Below the pieces are notes generated by a model. The model was not told where the DNA came from and did no database searches. It saw only the letters and a program-made list of their open reading frames with translations. A DNA stretch of 64,000 bases from Isoetes taiwanensis (lineage: Eukaryota > Streptophyta > Lycopodiopsida > Isoetales > Isoetaceae): the NCBI GenBank assembly GCA_021234155.1, contig JAJEKV010000057.1:3567821-3631820 (forward strand). Reading direction: 5' to 3'. Positions 56,814-64,000 of this stretch are shown piece by piece. Each line of letters opens with the position of its first letter. Within the stretch, counting starts at the first letter, position 1. The position numbers were made by a program, and so were the translations under genes.

Positions 56814-57098
56814 GTCCCCGGATTCTCTGTTAGATCAAGGGTCCTCACAGAGGGCTGTCTTTGCAGAGAGTTCCCAACCCGCACCCCAAACACCGCCGCC
56901 GCCGGTGCGATTCGTTTTTCCTTCTTACGCCGCCATGTGCGTCCAAACTTCACGCCCGAGAAGAACTTCTTTCCCGCGGCGTCGATTGGGCGCCATCATC
57001 GACGGAAGTCGTTCGTGACATGTATGGATCTGCTTATGACATTGAGGGAGGCCACATTCGGTCTAGGGGCTCGGTCGGCGCCACCCACCCCTCGTGTC

Positions 57099-58430
57099 AT
57101 GTCTCGTCCAAATTCTCCACCTCAAGCGTGCAAACATTGCTCACGACCTCGGTCTCCTCATCACTATCAGAGCCCTATCCGCTCCACCGCTCAACCTTAC
57201 TTTCATACCCCGCAACATGCCTCCATCCATCACTCTTACCGCCGGGGCGCCTCGCCTTCACAACCATCATCTCCTACGGGTAGACAGGGATATCCACATG
57301 TCTCTTTTGCTCCTCCCCGTGATTTTCCCTTCCCTACCTTTCCCACCGCTCTTCCCGCTTACAATCTTACGGACCTCAAACCCAATGATCAGCACCTCCA
57401 AGCCCCCCCCACCTCAGCCACCCCTTCAGCCGGGTCTTTCCAAAGACCATACCCCTCCAACTCCACCTCAATATCCTCACTATCATGTTCCGGTCCAGCC
57501 CAAAGACTTTTACCTCTACCTTCGGACCCTTAAGCCGACTTATCCCACCTTTGGCAACACGAAAAGGCAAACCTTTAGACCAAAGTGCTCAGGCCCACAT
57601 GGAAGAATTTGAGGCTCGCTGTCTGTCTCCGAATGGTCATGCGCAACCTCAACTGAAATTCCACATCTTTTCCACCACATTGCGTGGCTCCCCTCATCAA
57701 TGGCTCATGTCCAACAAAAGCCACTGAAACAAGATTGGTCCCAAATGAAAACCGCTTTTCTTTCTCACTATGGGACCACGGATGATGATCAACTTCATCT
57801 CAAGCAACTCAATGACCTTCAACAAGAGCCCACGGAGTTCCGCCTCGGATTTTGCGCGGGCCCGTCTTCACATTCACATTCTCGCCAAAAACTCAAGGAG
57901 TACCCCACACGAGAGCCGATCTTGGTCCGGTTTCTCCAAGGACTTCCTCCAGCCTATCGACTCATGATGAATACTCCGCTACCAAGACTTTGGAGCAAAG
58001 CATCGATCTTGTCAATCACTCGGTCAATGTTTCCTCCCGTGGCGTGGCTCTTCAGGAGCTCCCTTTCATTCCACCCGGCCATGGTTCCCCGCATCGCTGC
58101 TCAACCTCAACACGCCAATCTGCCCAGCCAAGCAATGATCCGTGCCATATCTCGCAAATATCAAGGCCACTTGGCGAATGAGTGCAACTCCACCAATGGC
58201 CCGCCTCATTGTAAACGCCGCAACATGTGCAATCATGCCACGGAAGAATGCACTCGCACTCATCCTACACCTTTCCGCAACAAGATGGTTTATCAAGTGC
58301 AAACAACACCTCAAACCAATCGCCATATCAGCGCCCACCACTGCGCAGCGCAACCCAATCAACTCTATCGCCAATGGGAGCAACAACGGGGACCCAACAC
58401 ACGCTTCTCCTTTTGATCCTTCAAAGCTCG
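57099..58430 (+). pseudogene. Gypsy element 2 gag (broken)
   Basis: Start chosen at ATG 57099 (MSRPNSPPQACKHCSRPRSP). A Pro/Ser/His-rich N-terminus runs to about 57530. The capsid-like domain follows in two other frames: MEEFEARCLSPNGHAQPQLK, FHIFSTTLRGSPHQWLM, then WSQMKTAFLSHYGTTDDDQL and LKQLNDLQQEPTEF. Near 58165-58260 GHLANECNSTNG and HCKRRNMCNHATEEC are degenerate zinc knuckles. At least three frame changes. Confidence 0.75.
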
Positions 58431-58857
58431 GTGTTATCATCACAAGAATGGGGTCATACCACCACGGCGTGTCCTCAACTCCCCAAGTTCAAAAGTGCGG
58501 CTTCGCACCAATCGGACCACATCAGTCCGCCTCACGGCTTACCAACTCGGATTGCTAATGGCAAACAAGGCCCAAGGCCCAGTTCTTTGAAGCCACCTCG
58601 TAGCGCCTCGGCAATCACGCTATCAACCAGCTCCCGCCAATCAACCTCGGATGGATCAACAAGCACGTGAAGAAATTTTTCGTGCTCTTAATCCTCCAAA
58701 TCCAACCATCAAATTGGGTTGGTTTGGTTTCACGCTGCACTGTATGCCACGCCCCTTAACCATTATTCCTAATGGCACGCAACCCGCCTTTTACAAATGA
58801 CGCCATTCCTCATGCGAGAAGACAAAAGGTCCATTTTGCACCGGACTTGAGAAACTC
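58431..58857. other. Gag-protease linker of gypsy element 2
   Basis: Broken coding sequence; frames overlap and I could not follow a single protein. No other feature. Confidence 0.4.
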
Positions 58858-59583
58858 ATGCCGAATGTCATGCCTAAAGTTCGCCAAAGCATTTTGAACC
58901 TCATGCAAGCTGCCAAGGTCGCGACGCTGGCTAATGTCCATGCCACCACGAGAGCTCAACAACGACAAGACGCACCTTCCACGTCTCAACCTCCACGCTC
59001 TCAGACATATCCCAATATCGCTGCGGAGGTTGACCTACTCAAAGAAGTTGCTGCTTCCTTACCACGCACTCCCGCACCTGTGGATCCAGCCGATCCTTTT
59101 TCTCATGTGCCTCTGGAACTCCAAGAGGAGCTAGCCAAAATCAAAATTCCTTTAAGCTTGGCTACAATTTTGAAACTCTGTCCTGCTCTCAAGGACCAGT
59201 TACCACTCCCGACTGTTTTGGTGGGGGCTGTTGCTACCTCTACTCCCACGGTACATGCCACGGTGGGCCCTCAACAAGTCAATCATGTTCAAATTGACGG
59301 AGGTAGCGCGGTCAATCTCATCACGGATAAACTCCGCAAACAAATGGGCATCAAACAACTCTATCGTGCCCCATATGACATCAAATTGGCCAATGGCCAT
59401 ATCGCGAGACCTCAAGGCGTCACGCCTCTTCTTCACATCAACATTGGTGATCTTCGATTCCCCTTGGAATTTGGTGTTTGGAAGGCTGGAGAAGATCCAG
59501 GTGATTATGAAATGTTGGTTGGCAGACCTTTTCTCCGCCAGGCCAAGAGTATCCATTACTGGGCCACGGATGGTCACCACTGA
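58858..59583 (+). pseudogene. Gypsy element 2 protease
   Basis: An open 241-codon stretch: VNHVQIDGGSAVNLITDKLR (active site with D-G-G-S), YDIKLANGHIARPQGVTPLL, and YEMLVGRPFLRQAKSIHYW, the LLGRPWL equivalent. N-terminal half is linker (TLANVHATTRAQQRQDAPST). Confidence 0.8.
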
Positions 59584-60860
59584 TGGTCACCTCAATGCCA
59601 CCATGGACTTGGAAACAGGAAAAATCATTTCCGTCGACAATGCTGAACCCTCTCTCTCCGACACCGATTCTGAGGACGCCCAGAATATTTATCAAGTTCA
59701 GGCTCCACTGCGAAGTCCGCCTCATTCATCCTACCCCTCAATATGCCGATCCTTGGGGAGAAATGACTCTTGATCGTGACCAGGGACGGTGGCTGCTTTG
59801 TTGACCCTTACCGGCTCCTTGCAATCGAATCCAACGTGTTGATCACTTTTCGACGCCAACCTCCCGCAGCTCCCCGCCGATGTACACGCCATGAAGCAAC
59901 CTCCGCTTTGAGGAAACTCAAAGAACCTCTCTTTTTTCACCACGCAGAGTGCCACGCGATCCCGTTATGCTTCAACCTCCTGCTCATATTGTCCAGACAC
60001 GGAAGTTATCCCCATATTCGGACTCAGGAAGTCGAGATTGTGGACGTAGGCAACAATCACCGTCCGGACTTTGTCGCCAATCTTCCGACACCCTATCGTA
60101 TCAGGTCTGCCACGCTCTTCAAAAAGTTCAAACACATTTTTGCCTGGAGCTACAGAGAGATCTTCGGGGATCAACAAAACCTTGGGGAACTCACCATTCC
60201 TACCAAGTCCGATGCACGCCAGCCTAGCAACGACAAGCATCGCCAACCCCAATTACCGCGATCGCGTCCAAGGCGTAAATTGACAAACTCCTTGCCGCAG
60301 TTTTGATCTATGAGGTCAAACATTCTCGAGTGGGTGAGCCCCATCGCCATTGCACTCAAACACAATGGTAAGATCCGGCGTTTGTGTGGACTACCAAAAC
60401 TCAATCGTGCCACGGGCGTGATCATTTTCCCCTTCCCTTCACGCACCAAGTTCGAAGAGGTTGTTGGACATGAGATGTACTCCTTCATGGATGGTTTTTT
60501 CGCTACAATCAGATCTCAATCAAAGAATCTGATCAACTCAAGAATACCTTCACCACCCCGGGGCACTTTTTTGCCTACAAGGTGGTTCCTTTTGGATTAT
60601 CAAACTCTCCATCCACGCTTTCAATGTATCATGCTCTCAGTTTTCATGATTTTATGAAGGAAAATCCCTTCTTGCAAATTTTTCAAGATGACTTCTCTGC
60701 CCCTCACAGTTCCATGGCTGACCATTTGGATAAATTGGAACTTGTCTTTCGTGAAATGTGATGAGTCCCAATTAGTCTCAATCCCGAGAAATGCACCTTT
60801 TGCGTCACTTCGTGTTTTCATTGGGACATGTGGTTAGCAAAGCGTGTATCACCACGGATC
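59584..60860 (+). pseudogene. Gypsy element 2 reverse transcriptase (broken)
   Basis: Segments in shifting frames: ATLFKKFKHIFAWSYREIFG (N-terminal), LEWVSPIAIALKHNGKIRRL, GHEMYSFMDGFFATIR (first Asp), and MKENPFLQIFQDDFSAPHSS carrying the second Asp pair (FQDD), then MADHLDKLELVFREM. The catalytic motif is FQDD in place of YxDD. Many one- or two-base shifts. Confidence 0.75.
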
Positions 60861-61480
60861 CTCGCCAAAATCAGTTTGTGGTGCTCAAGGCTCAAGCACC
60901 AGCCAATATAAAGGAAACACGCTCTTTCTTGGGTAAGGTCAATTATTACTCCACCTTCATTCCCCGGACTCGCACCATTGCGCATCCCATTCATAAACTC
61001 ACGGGTGATGAATCCACCGGGCTTGGAATTCCCAGCGGATGTTTGCTTTCCAACAGTTGAAGCTCTTGCTTACTCAGCCCCGGTTCTTGTTCCTCCTCAA
61101 TGGGACAAGCCCTTTCATGTCCATGTCGATGTCTCGCCTTTGCTATTGAGCCGTTCTTTCTCAAGAATATGATGCGCATTAATCGACAAACCAAACCGCT
61201 TCGCCAATAGGAAACTCAATTACGCTGAACGCAACTACTCGCCACGCAGCGAAGCCTTGGGTTTAATTTTCAAGGCCCAACGCTTCCGTCACTATCTTTT
61301 GGGCAACAAATCAAATTCTTTGTTGATCACCGTGCACTTCTTTTACTTGATCAACAAATCCACGCCCACGGGCCGCATTGCTCGTTGGGTCCTCCTTCGC
61401 AAGAATTTGCACCTTTTGAAATTGTTCACAAGGCCGCAAATTTCATGTTGTCCCGGATTATCTTTCACGCATCCACACGA
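60861..61480 (+). pseudogene. Gypsy element 2 RT thumb and RNase H (broken)
   Basis: APANIKETRSFLGKVNYYST, FIPRTRTIAHPIHKLTG (connection), WDKPFHVHVDVSP (first RNase H strand), ALGLIFKAQRFRHYLLGNKS and TGRIARWVLL. The DASxxAIG part is disrupted. Confidence 0.72.
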
Positions 61481-61649
61481 TGATCCCTCCATCGGCGTCT
61501 CGGGCGCCTTTCCCGACGCTCAACTCTTTACGGTCACGGCAACACCTCATTGGTTTCATGACTTTCAGCAAGATCTCCTCACGTGCGCTCTTCCACCGTG
61601 AGGACGCCACGCTCTCTCCGACCCAGCGACAATCCCGCCGCCATCAATT

Positions 61650-62860
61650 TCTCCGCGAGGTCCGCGGACTACATCATGGTTGCAGGCCATCTTTACAAAA
61701 AGGGTAAGGATACAATCCTTCGACGCCGTGTTCTCCCATGAGGTCCCGGATATTGTTCGAGAAGCCCATGAAGGGCTCTTGGTGGTCATTTTCATGGAGA
61801 CACCACGGCCGCAAAAATCCTTCTTGCCGGTTATTTTGGCCCACGCTCTTCAAAGACGCCACGCCCACGCCAAGACGCGGTGATGCTTGCCGGCGGTGGG
61901 GCGCCCACGCCCCGTGGCGCTCTTCCTTTGACGCCGTTGCCACGCCACTTCCCTTCAAAGAATGGGGAATGGATTTTGTGGGACCCATCGATCCTCCCCG
62001 CGGCACACCCGCGTCTTCGCTACATTCTCGTTCTCACCGACTACGCTACCAAATGGGCGGAAGCTTGCGCGCTTCCGGACAACACCGCGGCCCGCCACGG
62101 CCAAAGTCATCTATCAACAAATCATCACGCTGATTCGCCGCCCCGCCTGAGCTGGTCGCTGATCGTGGTGTCCATTTTATCAATCACACCATCAAGGAGC
62201 CGACGGATTATCTCCTGATACATCATCACAAGAGCACACCTTACTATCCTCGAGGGAATGGTTTGGCCGAAAAGCACCAACAAAACTCGGTCACAATTCT
62301 CAAGAAAATTTGTGACGCTTCTCAGACCGACCGGCAAAACAAGCTTCCCAATTTTTTTTTGGGCTTACAATACTTGTTTCAAAATAGCTACAGTCACACC
62401 CCTTTCAAATTGGTTTATGGTCAAGAAGCTCTCATGCCGCTTTTGAATACATACTTCCAACACTCCGCTTTCAACCAAGCACGCCCATAATCCGCTTTCA
62501 CGCACTCAAAGAAAGGGTTTATCAATTGGAACAGTTGGATGAACTTAGAAGAGATGCTTATATTCGTGTTCTTCATGGACAACAGTTGCAAAAATCCTTA
62601 CATGACAAACGGTTGAAGACAAAAACATTCAACGAAGGAGATTTGGTTCTTCTTTATGATTCTCGATACAAACCTTTTCCGGGTAAACTTAAGTTTCGCT
62701 GGCTTGGCCCTTATCAAATTGTTCAAGTGGTTCGACCCAAATAAGCTAACCGGGCGAAGTTAGATGGCACTCCATTACCTACACCGGTTAATGGCTTCCG
62801 CCTCAAAACATTTCATACAAATGTAAAGTGCACATCCACAAACAGATGCCGCTTTGCATA
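61650..62860 (+). pseudogene. Gypsy element 2 integrase (broken)
   Basis: PFKEWGMDFVGPIDPPRGTP (first Asp), DYATKWAEACALPDNTAAR, ENGLAEKH-like GNGLAEKHQQNSVTILKKIC-equivalent at 62250-62330, TPFKLVYGQEALMPLL, then 62526-62744 DAYIRVLHGQQLQKSLHDKR, FNEGDLVLLYDSRYKPFP and FRWLGPYQIVQVVRPK. An in-frame TAA at 62742-62744 interrupts the GPY/F module, which resumes as TPLPTPVNGFRLKTFHTNVK to 62860. No chromodomain follows. Confidence 0.75.
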
Positions 62861-63823
62861 ACGCCACACAAATGATAGTGACTAAACCAGCGGCATATTT
62901 ATATTATAGGTGGAATCTTTTTACAAAATGTGGGCGCAGCCCAGCTATTTCCACTATGGGCACTGCCCTATATACAAAAACGGGCTCAGAGCCCTATCTA
63001 CTAAGTCCTAAGAAGAAAAACCCTCTACTCCGGTTCGAGCGCAGGTGATGCGCAGGATGTGGTAGAGGTTCTCCTTTCGTGGTCCCAAAATAAGGTGCGT
63101 AACCACCTCCATCCCGTTGGTCTTCGGTCGGGATGTTCAAACATCCCGCACACCAGCCGCCCCATTCTCACGCCACGATTGTGGCAGCCAGAGGTCCGCA
63201 TAATTCATCTTGCGGGTAATCCACTCCCCGGTTAGTGGGGCATAGTGCGCCCCTCGTTCAAACCAAAGAAGCCAGCTATGCCGAAGCGCCATCGGATGCC
63301 TTCGCTTCACTCCCGGTTCGTCTTATATAGCCAACTGAGGAACTCCTTGTCGACGTGGACCAATCACAAAAATCGCCAACGTGTTTGCAATGCAAGGTCG
63401 TTTCTAAAATGAGAATCTTTTCTCCCCCAGATATCTAGCCATGGTACCTTCTGACACATTCCTTTTAATGATATCCCACTTCAAGTTGCCAGCATTAAAT
63501 GCCCTTCCTTCTTTTCACGCCCGTCGAACATTAATGTGTGTCCTTTGGCCACCTGTCACATCCCATCATTCTCTCACGCCTCATTTCCACCGTTCATTCC
63601 TTCTCCCTTTGTTGTTTGGGGACTTAGCCAAATTTTTGCCTCTCAATCGCCTCCTTGGCATCTTTCGACACCTGGCACCATCAACGGTTGCAGCTTCGCC
63701 CTTATCATGCCCCTTCGCCCACCTTTGCGCGCCCTAAACCTTTTCGTCTCTCTGCGCTTTCGTCTTCTGTTCTCTGCTCTCCGCCTTCTTCAAACAGTTC
63801 CTTCTGTTCCGACGCTTTTCGCC
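62861..63823. other. Downstream region of gypsy element 2, mostly non-coding
   Basis: Three short inverted repeats at 62930-62997 (TGGGCGCAGCCCA, GGGCACTGCCC, GGGCTCAGAGCCC) and a G/C-rich block (GGTCGGGATGTTCAAACATC with CCCG, 63129-63152). No credible gene before 63824. Confidence 0.5.
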
Positions 63824-64000
63824 ATGGCTGCCCCAAAATTTCCTACACTTCAAGTTTCTGCTCCCAGGGAACTGGCTCTTTTCGAGTCCGTATCTTTCTT
63901 GACGCCCACTTTCCGTGAAGCCCTTGTTGGCCCGAATCGTGAAGTCGCCAACGCCGTGCTTTTACTTAATTTTCACAAATGGAACTTCCGCTCCAAATCC
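63824..64000 (+). CDS. Partial ORF running off the window end
   Basis: ATG at 63824 in good context (CGCCATGGCT) with an open frame of 59 codons: MAAPKFPTLQVSAPRELALF, SVSFLTPTFREALVGPNREV, ANAVLLLNFHKWNFRSKS. A CT-rich 100 bp leader precedes it. No family is recognisable from so short a piece. It may be a host gene or an extra ORF of a mobile element. Confidence 0.35.
   Translation, partial: MAAPKFPTLQVSAPRELALFESVSFLTPTFREALVGPNREVANAVLLLNFHKWNFRSKS

Larger units (their letters stand above)
56301..64000 (+). mobile_element. Ty3/gypsy element 2 (3' end not in window)
   Basis: Plus-strand element with gag (57099-58430), protease (58858-59583), RT (about 59950-60780), RNase H (about 61090-61400) and integrase (about 61650-62860), all interrupted by frameshifts. 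It is more GC-rich than element 1 and a distant relative; both have a D-G-G protease site and a GPY/F integrase end. The 3' LTR would lie beyond the window or be lost; the last 1 kb may not belong to it. Confidence 0.75.

Noticed and set aside
56793-57098. In-frame upstream extension of the gypsy element 2 gag from 56793
   Set aside because: It lies in LTR/leader sequence and has no domain; the ATG at 57099 opens the typical Pro/Ser-rich gag start.

Overview
The window looks like transposon-dominated nuclear DNA from a land plant with a large, repeat-rich genome. The evidence is plant-type Ty3/gypsy and LINE proteins, RY (CATGCATG) boxes, a telobox-like AAACCCTA and GT-AG introns. A fern, lycophyte or gymnosperm would fit, but I cannot name the species. 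No conserved housekeeping gene, rRNA, tRNA or CRISPR was seen.

Layout. (1) 1-422 and 17712-20306 (+) are two halves of one degenerate plant LINE. They are split by a 17.3 kb Ty3/gypsy array (423-17706, minus strand) of LTR-internal-LTR-internal-LTR form, flanked by a 5 bp duplication (ATAGG). (2) 20600-21210, 37822-39100 and 51230-52300 hold copies of a roughly 0.7 kb repeat, here called family X, with promoter-like features and two hairpins whose stems covary between copies. (3) 21322-37817 is bounded by a perfect 26 bp inverted repeat and a 4 bp duplication (ACGA). I read it as one 16.5 kb DNA transposon. Near its right end is an intron-containing DDE-transposase-like gene (34271-37596, minus). 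Inside are a 2 kb polypurine tract, two foldback elements, clusters of a TGTGGTG motif, an FCP1-like phosphatase-domain gene without its usual nucleophile, and several unrecognised candidate exons. (4) 39130-41377 is non-coding with a 92 bp tandem repeat and a segmental duplication. (5) 41378-50704 is a (GA)n locus carrying two head-to-tail 4.5 kb APE-type LINEs, each bordered on both sides by (GA)n/(TC)n. Copy A is almost intact. (6) 52300-56240 holds only LINE fragments and low-complexity DNA. (7) 56301 to at least 62860 (+) is a second, heavily disrupted Ty3/gypsy element, followed by an unrecognised partial ORF running off the end.

Most differences that break reading frames between the near-identical gypsy copies lie at CAG/CTG sites, the plant CHG methylation context. 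Part of the apparent decay may therefore be a consensus/basecalling artefact. The most unusual items are the 16.5 kb TIR element with confined TGTGGTG clusters, the covarying hairpins of family X, and the LINE pair living in (TC)n microsatellite DNA.
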